Origin: Diospyros lotus
Lineage: Eukaryota > Streptophyta > Magnoliopsida > Ericales > Ebenaceae
DNA: 64,000 bases
Direction: 5' to 3'
Assembly (NCBI RefSeq): GCF_014633365.1
Contig: NC_068351.1
Span: 7,074,907 to 7,138,906, forward strand
The position numbers and the translations under genes were made by a program. Positions 48,189 to 60,482 of this stretch are shown here, piece after piece. Numbering within the stretch: the first letter of the stretch is position 1; each line of letters opens with the position of its first letter. The notes under the pieces are model-generated. The model did no database searches and was not told the origin of the DNA. It saw only the letters and a program-made list of their open reading frames with translations.

Positions 48189-48569
48189 GGTAGCGTTTGT
48201 TAAAATGAGCAAGATAAGAGAATATCAAGATAAGTCTAAAATAGTTTTTGGACTAAAATATAAAATGGTCAAGATAAAGTTAAGAAGTATTTCAAGATTT
48301 TTATTAATCGATTTGTTAAATTTTTTAAAATGCACTAGAGAACACAAATGTCATTTTTTTCTTATCTATAAAGACCAATATATGCTTATCTTGAGGGGGG
48401 AGATAAACATATTTGAAAGATCAAGAGATAAGAGGTCATTAATAATTTTTTGAAGAATGGTTAGATAAACTTAACAAATATGTTGGAAATGATAGAAGTT
48501 CGAGATACATCTCATATCATTTCATATTTTGATTTTTTTCAACTGATATCTTACTTAACAAACGCCACC
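48189..48569. mobile_element. MITE-like element with 15-bp inverted ends
   Basis: GGTAGCGTTTGTTAA at 48189-48203 is inverted at 48555-48569 as TTAACAAACGCCACC (one mismatch). The inside repeats AAGATAA-type motifs and contains a chance open frame (48160-48453). A target-site duplication could not be confirmed. Confidence 0.65.
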
Positions 48570-49738
48570 AAATAAAAATGACAATAACACCCAAACTTTT
48601 ATAGATAGAGCATCAAAATTTTGTGACATTTAGAGTTAATGTTCAACTAATGAAGAACTCAACAACTAATTAGTGAATCATACTTTGTTTTGTTTGCCAT
48701 TTGGTGATCCACAGTAGCCTGTTCATTAATATGCTCTCTTTTCCCTTGTGGTTTTAATTTTATTTTAAAGTTTGGTTAAAGAGGGCTTTGCGAATTATTT
48801 GCTGCGCATGTGATGTGAGCAACATTCTGCAAATATCATATATATAAGATGAAAAGGGCAGAAAATAAAAAGAAAAACAGTGTTGTTTATGGGAAAGCAG
48901 CTGCTGTGATACCAAACCCTCGTCCATGAATGCCGGGTTAGATGGTCACCTGAAAGGTGGGAAGACTGGAAAGCAATTAAGCTGTCAAGAAATTAATACT
49001 TGGCTTTTATCTTTTCTTTCTTTCTTCTTTTTTTTTTTTTAAAATCCGATTAGAAATATATGTCTCCATATCTCTTACATCCCATGGTTTACAATAATTA
49101 TAAAATTAATGAAGCCGAGCCTTTGAGTTTACAATTTTAAATCTTTTTCCTCTATTTTCTATTTTTTTTAAAGTTTGGGTTTGTTTCCTTTCACTATTTA
49201 AAAAATATTATAAACATAAAGTGCATGCTATGAAATATATTTTGTGTCGGGTTGTAAGCTTTGTTAGCCACACTTAGCTTTGTCTGTCTACCCTGAACGT
49301 ACCTAATTAGTGCATTCCTGGGGAGCTTGAATTTTTGTCAAGCTGCTACCTTAGCAATTACATCACTTAATTAATATAAAAGAAGAAGAGTAAATTATTA
49401 GTGTTTTAATTCTGAGCTACTTAATTATGTAAATTTTGAAAAGTAAATTATGTTAAACCCATAATAATAATTATTAATTTTTTGAAGTCACCTTCGCCTA
49501 TCATATATAGCTAGCTGAAAAAAGAATAAATAGTTTAATTAGTTAATTAGACCTGACCAATGTTTTCCTTCTTTATGCCACTTGACTTAATTTTTCTTAA
49601 AACCAAGGGCCGGCGTCTCCATAACCCCCCAAAAAATAAAATCTAACACTTGATGAAACACATATCATAAGGTTATTCTTTAATATGAAAATTTATAATT
49701 ATTTTTATGTATTAAAAATAAAGTAACATATTATTATT
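48570..49738. other. Intergenic, no supported gene
   Basis: AT-rich with one poly(T) run at about 49029-49041. Nothing else is seen. Confidence 0.5.
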
Positions 49739-49739
49739 C

Positions 49740-49900
49740 TATGTTACACGGAAATACAGCCGTTTCCCCGCTTCAGAAACGTTTTACATTCCCGTTTCGA
49801 ATCTTATTTATGTCTATTTTTTAAAAAAAAAATATGTTTCCACGTTTTTGTTTCTTATCGAAAACGTTTCCCGTTTCCATTTCTGTTTTCGTGCAACATA
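49740..49900. mobile_element. Short fold-back element, copy B
   Basis: TATGTTACACGGAAATA at the left and TTTTCGTGCAACATA at the right are inverted ends. The interior shares CAGAAACGTTTTACATTCCC and GTTTCGAATCTTATTTAT with copy A at 33249-33392. It also has an internal repeat of AAACGTTTCCCGTTTCC. Confidence 0.65.
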
Positions 49901-51222
49901 ATTATTATTAACGTTAATAAATCTATATATCATGCCCGGAAAGAAGTTGCTTATGAGTATGATTGATCGGCCTCACGCTTGGCATGCTTTTCGCTCATGT
50001 AATCAATCTTCATCATGCACTTGGATTAAAGATTGAAACTCACACACACATACATATTTGGTTAAATGAATCTAGTCTATATAGCTATAGGTAACCATAA
50101 TGTAGACCATTCATCGGCATTAATATATATGTTCAATATTATATATATATATAATCAATCAATCTGAGTTTGCATGAAACTCACTTGATTGGACAGATTG
50201 ATATATATATATATATATACCCATATTTGTGCTTCACTTATCATGCATCATCAATCATTCCACACATGCATTTGCATGAAATTTATTTGATTCAAGTGAT
50301 TAATGGTGTAGCCAATCAGCAAAGTAGTCGGCGAAAGACATACAAACAAATAAAAAGCCATAAAGATAAATTATAGTTAATTAAAAGAATGATCAGTCTT
50401 AGAGTCCAGTAGTATATATAATAAGCCTATACGATATGCATTGTTAATTTGCATTCATGTGTATTAATATAATACCTTCATTATGCATGCCTATCGATTA
50501 GGTTCACTATGCTTAATCACTACCTCTTATCATGTTTTCAGGGTTCTCATCCCACTTTACCTAGACATCTAATGTTACTCGTCGCCACAAATTATGATAT
50601 ATAAATAGAATTTATAGAAAATTATTTTAAAAAAAAAAAGATGTGCGTTAATTAATTATATGATGTTCGTACGTTAAGAATTAAAAAATTGTGTAATATA
50701 ATTTATAAATACATAAATCCAATATGATATCATTTTCCACTAACTTTAATATACATGCTTAATCTCCCATGACAAGATTGAAAGGATGATCATCAGTTAG
50801 AAAACAGCGGTCTATTGGGAGTAAGTATTCAGTCATTTATTGTTTATTAAATAATCTGGTAACCCAATTGATTTAACCAAATTTATGCATAAAAATTGAA
50901 TCTAATTTTAAAAAAAAAAAGCAATTTCATCTAATTAACCAAAATGAATCAAAATAATTGAGTTCTATTAAAAACATTTAACAGAAATTTAAGTTATTTA
51001 CTAAAATGTATTGACCCATATATCAAAATCAATATTTAATATAAGTTTTTGCATTTTGAGGAGAGGCAAAAACTGAATTAGGCTGAGCGGAGGAGTAGAG
51101 AGCAAAAATTCTTCATCCTGTTGATTACCTTCATTTATTGTTGATTATTGGTCCGTCAATATATATTTCACAACCATTCTTTTGATTTTCTGTTCTGGAT
51201 TTTTTGTGCCTGGTGAGGCCAA
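49901..51222. other. AT-rich intergenic, no supported gene
   Basis: A (TA)n repeat lies near 50198-50219. Nothing else is recognised. Confidence 0.5.
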
Positions 51223-51420
51223 ATGCGTGAGTTATGGAGTGCCAAAGATTTGTATACAATGGCAGAGTCGGTACTTGCTGAAAAGGATGAAAGGACAAAG
51301 AGATCTAATCTCGAGACCTCCGATCGAGGACTAGAAGAAGAGAACTCGAATTAGATATCTGAAGAAGAAGAAGGAGGAGGAGGCAATGAACACTTTTACG
51401 AGATTGATGCATACTCTTAG
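51223..51420 (+). pseudogene. Short acidic coding-like remnant with an in-frame stop
   Basis: From ATG at 51223 a frame reads MRELWSAKDLYTMAESVLAE and on through KDERTKRSNLETSDRGLEEE to a TAG at 51352-51354. After that stop the same frame continues ISEEEEGGGGNEHFYEIDAY and stops again at 51418-51420. The composition (Glu, Lys, Arg) looks like protein rather than AT-rich noise. No domain is recognised. It may be one exon of a decayed gene. Confidence 0.25.
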
Positions 51421-52740
51421 GAAACGCAACAAGTGAGTTGAGCCTTGTGGATTTAAGAACCAACAAGCGATCGAGTTGAATTGGAAGAGCCAAGATGCAT
51501 GAGTGTTTGTAAAATCAAGTGTTAGAGACAACAAAGATCAATCATCTAGCTAGCATTAAAGGGAGAGACACAAGTAATGCCACCAGTCTTTTACTATCTT
51601 ACTTTGATTTTCATTTTACCAAATGCTAATTAAGGACTTGCTAGCTAGCCCTTTGGTGTTGCCCAGAAAATGTTCCAAGTGGGGATGAATTGGAATTTTG
51701 GAAAATTCAATTTTTCTTAATAAAAAAAATTTTGGTGATAAATGTTTTGAAAAATTAATAAAAAACAAGGTAAAGCAAGGGAACTTGCACTTTCCCTTAC
51801 ATGCATTCGTGTTCTCCTTAGTCTCCATGAAATTGCTAAAGTATTTATGATCACTGTGTTGCAAGAATATCTTCAAATACATATATATGATAGTTGTTTC
51901 CATTAATTTATTATTGGTAAAGCTTTCATAACGACTACATATATATATAGTCATTTTCATATAATATATAGGTGGTGTTTAATACTTTCTCATGATTGCA
52001 CATCTTAATGGATTAATGTTTGGTGTTGCACCCCATATAATCCTAAGATTTTCAATTTAAATTCCATGCATGTAGCTGAGCGGACAGCTTTCTATATTAA
52101 AACCTTGTATCCATTTATAAATAAAACAATGGTCAAGCATTCCTGCACAACTTCACTCATGTTAGCGACATTGAGATATGTTATATTGGTTAGCTTGGTC
52201 CGAGAGCTTGGATTTGGATTTGGGTTTGCATATATGCTTGTCGTTTGTTCTTGTGCCTCACAACTCTGGGTTTAAAGATTCTTGGTCATACATTGGAACT
52301 GACAACTATAATTAAAGGTAATGGAAATTATAAAATGATGTAGGAACTTCGAACTAGTTTTGAGTTGTTTAGGTACTCAATTTTTATGGTATAATCTTAA
52401 TATGCCTCTAGGTGGTAATATACAGGTTAACTAATTGGTCTTGAATCTATATAATGTCGTCTTGATTATTAAACACTTTTATCTCGTATAAAAATTTTAT
52501 ATAAAATTTTGTTCTTTAACATCTTTTCCATAAAAAGAGTGATCATACGACAATTTCAATGTAACACATCTTTAGTTATGCGCACCTTAATCCCTCAATT
52601 ACCTGATAGAAGTAAGCTTCAAAGGATGATTTATTATCAAAATTGCCACAACAATTCCCTACCACCTGACAAAGGCAGGATGCTAAGGTTCAAAAAAGGA
52701 AGGCTCAATGTATCTCATGGTCCCCTAAGATATCCAAACC
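51421..52740. other. Intergenic, no supported gene
   Basis: Frames at 51616-51960, 52066-52275 and 52509-52826 carry no recognisable domain. Confidence 0.45.
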
Positions 52741-52742
52741 CT

Positions 52743-53140
52743 AAGTGTAACAAAGCTTGGGGAAATATATGTTCCCGAAGCCCAAAGTGTAATAAACATT
52801 TGCAGAATATATGTTCACAAGGTTAAGAGTATGGTAAACTTTGGAAGAATGTATGTTTATGAAGCCTTAAGTGTTACAAAACTCAATGATTTGAATCTTT
52901 ATATATAGTTTGTAGCCCAAGTGTAACAAAACTTCAATTGCCTATGTTCTAATAAACATGGATTTTTTTGGAAGACTTGAGTATATATATAAAGAATCTC
53001 GACACTTTAGATCTCCATATCTATTTCGACTGTAACAAATTTTGACATTTCAAATCTTTATTTTTATATCTTAAATCTTGGTTACGGCCTTAACCTCAAT
53101 AGTATACAATTTAGATTCAATTATAAAACTCAAGGGTAAC
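52743..53140 (+). repeat. Degenerate tandem-like repeats built on AAGTGTAACAAA
   Basis: Units starting AAGTGTAACAAA, AAAGTGTAATAAA, AGAGTATGGTAAACT, AAGTGTTACAAAACT and AAGTGTAACAAAACT occur at about 52743, 52783, 52825, 52869 and 52919. They are spaced 40-50 bases apart and share a downstream AATATATGTTC block. Weaker units follow to about 53140. Confidence 0.55.
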
Positions 53141-53199
53141 AAACTTTGAGGCACAAGGAGAGCAATTTTTTTTTTTTTCTACTTCCTTAATAAGATTAC

Positions 53200-53630
53200 A
53201 TTGAACTAAGGAAATGGAAGACTCCTAACGTGGTGATGAGATTCAAGGGACTAAGATCTAAATAAAGCCCAATTCATAGGGCCCAAACTAAAGCTAAGAA
53301 TTAACACACTTAGAGAAGGCCCAAACTAAGCTTATAAATACAATGAGATTTATTTTAAACTGATTCAACTTTTCTCTTACTTCTCTATTCCCTCCATTTC
53401 TCTATCTTTGCTACATTTTTTTTTTTCTCTTATATTTTGGTTACAATTGTACATATTTTTGTACTAACTTGAGCATCGGATGACAATTCTAAAATCGTTC
53501 TAGACAGTACTAAACTCCATTTTACAAATCCAACATGAAGATTTGTTCGTTTCGACGGCTACAACACTCTCCATCAATTCAGATATTAATAGTGCAATAC
53601 CTGGCATCATCAATAACCAACAATGTTGTT
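53200..53630 (+). mobile_element. Possible LTR fragment of a Gypsy-type element
   Basis: The stretch has a TATA-like CTTATAAATACAATGAGA, a CT-rich leader and then TACTAACTTGAGCATCGGAT followed by GACA. This arrangement (TATAAATA, then ACTAACTTGAGCATCGGA) is common in plant Gypsy LTRs. No partner LTR or duplication was found in the window, so it is a fragment or solo LTR with unclear limits. Confidence 0.35.
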
Positions 53631-54055
53631 TGTACATAGTATTTTGATTTTCATAGAATTATTTGTAAATATTTGTTTAAGAAATTAATTAGCAATACAT
53701 TTTTTAGGAGTTAGCAATTACTTTTCAAAACTATAAATGTTCTAAAATTATAAACACTTTAGTCATGTGTTAAAAATATTTATAATAATTTTGTAAGAGT
53801 GAAACATAATCTGAAAATTAATAGCATTATGTTTCCTTTTGGTATTAATTAGAAATTTTAATCATGAAATTAATATCATATATATAGAAGTCAAGTCGAT
53901 GAAGCAGCTGCATGGTGATCGATGACGATTACAAGGATCAGAAAAATTAATTAAAAGTTGGCATCACCGAGGACGAATAATTAATTGGGGATTCCACACA
54001 CACCGACCGACCAATGCAACCAATCCAAAGGCGACGAATGTTTGTTTACAATTCC

Positions 54056-54056
<1 letters not shown>

Positions 54057-54123
<67 letters not shown>

Positions 54124-54126
54124 TTT
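54057..54126 (+). repeat. (ATT)n(ATTT)n microsatellite
   Basis: About 12 ATT units run into about 8 ATTT units. Confidence 0.95.
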
Positions 54127-54538
54127 CCTACGAACGAGACTGGCATTAGCTTAATACATATATTAAGCTCAAGAATGAGATTGGTTCAACGCTCATAAAT
54201 GAATTCAAAAATCAGTTTAATTAAATAATTGTTAGGTTGAAGATGGTAAATGCCCATTCATTCCATCCTCTTTTTTCCTTTTCAAATTACCCACAGTTGA
54301 TTTGATTTGATTTGGAATTTGTGACTTAATATACTGTGAAACTTAACTAGCTGATCCACCCAATAAAACCAAGTTCTTTATGCTCTACATTTTTGTATTT
54401 AGTCAAATACTATCATTGATAAATGTTAATTAATACTTTCAAGAATTGAAATGTAATGTTTTTTGTCTATATTAACATACTTCTGATCACACATAATTAA
54501 ATAATTTTTAATTATTTTCATTTCTTCACTTGAGTTTA

Positions 54539-54988
54539 TGTTAAAGGAAAAAAAATAAGATTAGAAAAAACACAAGACGATCCAATCACACACAAACATA
54601 AGAAACTTTTACGTGCAAACCCTAAAAGTGAAAAATCATGGCCATTAGGACAACAGAGAAAAAATATCATTGTGTAATAAAGTTTACAACTACAAAACTC
54701 AATATTCTCTCTCTAAACCCAAGTTTCAATTATACCAAATTCCTATCTTTCACTGATTTCTCACAAGTGATTTGCACTCCTTGAATAACAAGTCAACCAT
54801 CCTATTTATAAACTAGTTTCCTTGTTCAACAAGGTTAAGGTTTTCTTGTCCACCAAGATTAAGATTTCCTTACCTAACAACAATTTCCAACTGGGTATAA
54901 AATAGGATTAGAAACTAAACAAGAAATCAATTAGGAATAGGGAATAATCTTCAAGATTAATTAGGATTTCTCGCTGAAAATCCTAACA
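54539..54988 (-). repeat. 3' LTR of a mini Copia element (left copy)
   Basis: It begins TGTT and ends CCTAACA and aligns along its whole length with 55717-56240. Immediately to its right the minus strand has a purine-rich tract, GAGGTGGTGGTT, as expected next to a 3' LTR. Confidence 0.85.
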
Positions 54989-55373
54989 AACCACCACCTC
55001 AGTGAGAATTCCTAAAAAAAATTCATCCATTCTCCGACGACAACCATGACTATCTGTTACCGATAATTACCATGATCTCAATCACCAAGATCATCGTACC
55101 CCACCATAAAAAGTACAACCACTTAAATATATACCGCCTAAGATTTTCATAGTATAATGTCAAAAAATAACTTGCTGAAAAACTATAGTCTAACCTCCGT
55201 GCTTGACTTCCTTGAGAGCTCTTCATCCATCAACATCATTTCCACCACACACCTTGCATCACCGCCAAGCCAATGCCCGTGTACAAACTTTGTAGACCCG
55301 CTAGAAGCATCACATCCTCTTTCATTGCAACTTTGGTGGTCTAGCGGCATGCCACGAGAATGTATTCATCTCT

Positions 55374-55670
55374 TTAGAAAACATCTTCATCTCCCACAAT
55401 GTTGAGACACGAACTTCCAACATCACAATATTTGGAGCCCTTTGCCAGATTTGCTCCATCAGCACAATAATCCCTTTTCACATGACCGAATTGTTTGCAC
55501 TTCCAGTAGATCACTTTACCAAATTTTTCAGAGCCTTTAGGAGTTGGTTTGTCTTTCAACACCTTGTGTAACCTGTATTGGATCAAGATATCATTAACTT
55601 GTATTTGGCACAAACCAAAATTGATATTTCTATCGAACTTTTCAAAATCAAACTTCATCATGCTTGGCAT
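55374..55670 (-). pseudogene. Partial Copia gag with damaged zinc knuckle
   Basis: The frame gives MKFDFEKFDRNINFGLCQIQ and VNDILIQYRLHKVLK, the start of a Copia gag (usual form F-D-G-x-NF-x-LWQ). It jumps soon after to a zinc-knuckle-like VIYWKCKQFGHVKRDYC. The first knuckle Cys is replaced by Tyr and the last Cys is shifted by one residue. About 200 residues normally lying between these parts are missing. Confidence 0.75.
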
Positions 55671-55716
55671 ATCCTTTGCATACTACGCAACCGATAACCA
55701 AGGTTTCGATACCACT

Positions 55717-56240
55717 TGTTGAAGAATAAGAAGAGAAAAAACACAAGATGATCTAATCACACACAAACATAAGGAATTTTTATGTGAAAAACTCTAAAAG
55801 TAAAAAATCACGGCCATCAAAATAACAGAGAAAAAATATCACTTTGTTGTAAAGTTTACAACTATAAAGCTCAATATTCTCTTTCTAAACCTAAGTCTCA
55901 ATTACACCCAATTCCTATCTCTCACTGATTTTTCATAAGTGATTTGCACTCATTGAATAACAAGCCAATCCTAGTTCTCACTAGTTTCTCACAAGTGATT
56001 TGCACTCCTTGAATAACAAGCCAACCATTCTATTTATAGACTAATTTTCTTGTTCAACAAGGTTAAAGTTTCCTTATTCAATAAAGTTAAGGTTTCCTTA
56101 TCCACCAAAACTAACATTTTCTTACTTAACAACAATTTTCAACTGATTATGAAGTAGGATTACAAATTAAACAAGAAATCAATTAAGAATAGGAAATAAT
56201 CTTTAAAACTAAATAGAATTTCTCATTGAAAATCCTAACA
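55717..56240 (-). repeat. 5' LTR of the mini Copia element (right copy)
   Basis: It runs from TGTTGAAG to CCTAACA. It is longer than the left LTR because a segment with TTCTCACAAGTGATTTGCAC and TCCTTGAATAACAAG is present in duplicate around 55930-56025. Confidence 0.85.
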
Positions 56241-56245
56241 GTTTA

Positions 56246-58789
56246 CATCTTTATATTTATTTACGACATACAAACATGTTAATTGATTTGAGTGATTCAA
56301 AACGAGTAATTAATTATAATTTTAAAAATAACTTTGAAACGTATCATTGCATATCTCTAATCAATATTAAAACATAGTTCTTTAATTTTAGTTTCTGGCT
56401 CGGGGAGTTATAATTGTGGACTCAACATGCATGTTGACCGAATGATCTAATTAATTTCATCCAAGGACTTAATCATAAGAAGTTATAGTAATTTTTTATG
56501 ACTAAAATTCAAACTTATTTTAAGATAAATTAATTTAGGGTTTAAGGTATATAAAAATACAAATGTAGAATGTATATGTACATACAAACCAAGAGTTGAA
56601 AAAGAAAATTAAAAATAAAACTTAATTATGCTTTTGTCCTATAATATCATAGATGTACGCAAAATGCATATAGATAATTATATTTTTTGTCAAATAATTT
56701 AAAATTTTCTCAATTTTGTCCCGTGTATTAATTATATAATAAATTTTTCCCTGTATTATATAATTGTTACAATAGTAAAAGTTCAAATATGTATTTGATA
56801 AAAGTTAAAATTAATTATACAATTGATACAGATTAGTAATTTGACCCCTTTTTTCTCAGTAAATGCAAAAAAAAAAAAAATAACAGAATTGATTGTTGCT
56901 CTCCCAAGAAAGTAAACCCATAATCTGGTGGACAAACCATCCAACTTCACCCCCCCTAATCTATAGGGTCTATGAACCTTAAAATCATTGAACTCAAATG
57001 AATAAGTGTACCTTGCTTTGTGTTTTTATTTTTTATTTTTTATTTTTTTCTTTTCCATAGCCAAATAGCTTAACTGAAATCATTGAACTCAAATGAGGAC
57101 ATCTATAAAACTTTTAAGATTTTAACACTTTTACTTTATAGATTTGTTTTGTTGCTTTCGTTTGTACATCATCTGATGTGGGGTTACCAAGTCAGAGTCA
57201 GAGAAAGATGATTAATTCTTTTCCCTCAAATTTCCATAAACAGCCAAATTTGCAATATGCTTGGGGTACGGGTTTTAGAAATATTCAACCCAAACTGCAA
57301 ACTTGAGCTCTTATCATGGCCCACCATCAGACAACCTTCAATCATGAGCAGCGCTTCATGTGTTATACTATAGCTTTGGGCTACCAATATTTTAGGCCCA
57401 GTATGATACAATCCATGTCTGTGTCTATTAAATCGATTCACATTAAATTTTTATTTAATTTTCTCTGTTAATCTTGTTTGTAGTGTGTGCTATTATTCTG
57501 TAGGGTAGGGTAACCAGACTTCAGAGCTAAAACTAACTGTGATTCATTTACTTGCTGTTAAGTCCATTTCATAAATCCAAGTCAAGTCATTCCATATCCA
57601 ATCTTGAGCTTTGCTTTGAAATAATTACAAAAATATTCCTGAAATTATAGACCGGCCGTTATAATTCAATATGAGCGGACGGATGAGATTTTACACAGTA
57701 TCTTACAAGGGTATCTTACAAGGGATACTGTATAAAATAAAGTATATATATTGTAAAAAGTTTTAGTATCGTAAGGATGAGATTTTGATCTCATTAAAAA
57801 AAAAATATTTTTAGACGATTTTGTGAATGAACAATTAAATTGGTTGTAACAATATACAAGTTAGTGAATAAGATGAGTTAATTACACCTGCCGAATACTT
57901 AAATCCAGACCATCTAGCCACAAGAGAACCTTAACTAAGATTTTCTATTTACAACATCATATTGTGATGCTTAACAGATCGTTTAATATCATGACCAGAA
58001 ATCATTCTACCACAGCATTCCAGGGATTTACACATTTCAACCACAGCAAAATGAACAGTTTCTTCGATCTCTCCGAGTCCTTCAAAGACACTAGACCAAA
58101 AAACCTGTCTTAATTTACATCTTTTCTTGTTTTGGTTTCTAACATTCACGTACAGGTTCACTAAAGCACTCAGAGAGCTGGAAAGTGATATTTTCACACA
58201 TCTGTTGAAAGTTGAAACTGATACAATTCATCAATGCACAAAAAGCCGAAGATGGATAATAATGATAATGATATTGATTTGTGTGTGCGTGTAGCTACCG
58301 TTTGAGAGAGAGATGGGGGGGTCAACAAAGCCATGGTAAAACACCAATGGCAGAGCATCTGAAAAGTCATGAAAGATGGGCAGGCAAGGCAGGCGGGCAG
58401 GCAGGTCCATTGATTATTCAGTCCAAACATCCAACTTTGCTTTTGTTTGATATGCAAAACGTTACATCCCTCTACAAACAGTACTGAGATTCGATCGATA
58501 AATCCAAAAACCCCCAAAGAAAGTTGAGCTTATTTTGAAACACCCCCCCACCCCCCCCCACCCAATTCCTCCCTTTTTAAGCTAAAGCTCCCTATTGGTT
58601 TGTTTTTTACCCCCTCTCCTCTTTTTCTGGCTTCGCTGTCTTCCCTTTGCCTGCCTTCATGGAAGTTGGAACTAACTGTACATGAAAGACTAGTACTGTA
58701 GATTGAACTCCCTGCAAAAACCCCACTTTCTCCGTCAGCAAATCCAGCAGGCTCTCATCAAATGAAGCATTTTCTGTCTGTCTTGCCAA
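56246..58789. other. Intergenic and MYB 3' flank
   Basis: No gene is firmly supported. A minus frame at 57949-58197 (82 residues, including VFWSSVFEGLGEIEETVHFA) looks somewhat protein-like but matches nothing I recognise. Directly downstream of the MYB stop, CT-rich and C-rich tracts (58541-58561) probably belong to its 3' UTR or just beyond. Confidence 0.4.
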
Positions 58790-60482
58790 CTAAACGGCTC
58801 CTACTCCGAGGAAATCAATGAAGGCGATGGTTTTCTCAGTTTCTCCATGGCTGTGTAGGAGAAGATTGGTCCCGTGGTTGGCGACTGAATCGGTTGCAGA
58901 GACGTCTGAGTTTGAATCTGAGTTGCCTGCCGATTGGTCCCCGTTCATCCCATTAAATCGGTCAAAGCTCACATTTTTCTCTCCATTCGAACCTGCAAAC
59001 CAGAGCATCGCAAAGCTATTGATAAATAGCCCATGAAACAGAAACAGAAACAGAAACAGAAACAGAAATCAACCGCCAGTGGTCCCGGGAACTCGAGTTC
59101 TAAACATGCGAGCATCAAATGATCCCTGATTAGGACCACATCCTAATTTGATCACTCGGTGATGCGGGATAAGAAGAGTTTAAGACTAATACACTCCTGC
59201 ATAATAACTTTTTAACGGTTTAATGGATACGTACACCCAACTCGATAATTCCCAAAGAATATTACCAACTTCACCATATCCAACGGGCAGGAGACGTCAC
59301 GCGTGGTGTCACACAACGCCAGCCATACCCTTTTACTAGGGTGAAAAAGAAACAGAAATAGGAATCAACTAAAAATATATATCTAAAAGAAACAGAAAGA
59401 AGAAGTGAACATACCGATATTGGGCTGGAGCTGGTGAACTGGCCTGAACCTGAAACGAAAATGGGGGGAAAATCTGGTTGAAGAAGGAACGAGCGAGAGA
59501 TCAGTGCAAGTTGAGGCAGATTCATCGATGTTGTTGCTAGAGATGGTCGATTCACTGCATGCATTTTTATGGTGATTATTCACAGTAAAACCCACAGGGA
59601 AAACCTGCGGGGAAGAGGGTTTTCTCCTTCTGTAAACACTGTTTTGCTCTCTGTGCCGCCTCGCCATGATCACGTGCCAATGGTTCTTCACTGCATTATC
59701 AGTTCTTCCGGGGAAAAGCCTAGCGATCATGGCCCATTTGTTGCCATACATTCTGTGAGCAGCCAGAAGCCTCTCCTCTTCTTCCTCGGTGAAAGCCCTC
59801 TTGTTGATCTTCGGATCTAGCTGGTTAAACCATCTCAATCTGCAACTCTTCCCTACAAATGGGAATCATAATCAAAGTTTACTAAGCAAAATAATCGCTT
59901 TATCTTCTTGGAAGTCTATGGGTTTTCTCAGGCACCAAGCAAAACAAAAAATTATTCTTTTATAGTGGTCTCCTCCACCACCAGAGTTCAAACCTCTCTA
60001 GTCAAGCCGACACCCGAAAAACGGTGGATTCAGTTTTTTATGGACGAAAAAGTTTGGGATTTTAGGATAGGCTATGAGGGATTACCTGATCTTCCTTCAA
60101 GCTTCTCCGCAATCAGGTTCCAGTTTTGGGGGCCATATTGGGCGACAAGCTCTTTGAGTTTGGCATCTTCATGAGGTCTCCAATGCCCTCTGGCACAGAG
60201 TTTTGTGTGCCCAAATTTCCTCTCTCCCTCTCCCTCTTCCTCATCTTCTCCTTGGTTCAACGCGAGCCCTTTTCTCTCATCCCCCCACATCGCTCCTCTG
60301 CTTTCCTGCATTGTTTTAAAGCTCCAAGGTTTCTCCATTGGAGCACTCAGAGAAGGATACCCAATTTCAGGAACCTCTCTCTCTCCAACATAGTTTATAG
60401 GAAGAGGGATCAGAAAATTGATACCCGGAAACCCATTGTAGCCACGGCCACCATCGCCATTGATTCGTTGCTGTGGACTCAT
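58790..60482 (-). CDS. R2R3-MYB transcription factor, MYB105/MYB117/MYB52 group
   Basis: Three minus-strand exons, 60482-60086, 59852-59415 and 58992-58790, give 345 residues. R2 begins at [20 protein letters not shown] (residue 99) and continues [21 protein letters not shown] across the first intron to [11 protein letters not shown]3 is [49 protein letters not shown] (to about 198). The first R3 position is Phe instead of Trp, as usual. The protein ends in [11 protein letters not shown], the tail motif of this subgroup. Relatives LOF1 (MYB117) and MYB105 control organ boundaries and shoot branching, while MYB52/54 act in cell-wall formation; which applies here is unknown. The final exon is essential for the tail: a model ending in exon 2 would read on to a stop at 59383. 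The 98-residue acidic N-terminal part has no domain. Upstream on the sense strand the leader is CT- and C-rich. Confidence 0.92.

Larger units (their letters stand above)
54539..56240 (-). mobile_element. Mini (non-autonomous) Copia-type LTR retrotransposon
   Basis: Two LTRs (450 and 524 bp) enclose only 728 bp. The 5-bp duplication GTTTA flanks it exactly at 54534-54538 and 56241-56245. Next to the right LTR the minus strand has AGTGGTATCGAAACC, a primer binding site for initiator Met-tRNA (usual form TGGTATCAGAGC). The internal part holds a partial Copia gag and no protease, integrase or reverse transcriptase. Because its ends, primer site and polypurine tract survive, it may have been copied by enzymes of a full Copia relative. 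The LTRs have diverged and the right one carries an internal duplication, so the insertion is not recent. Confidence 0.9.
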
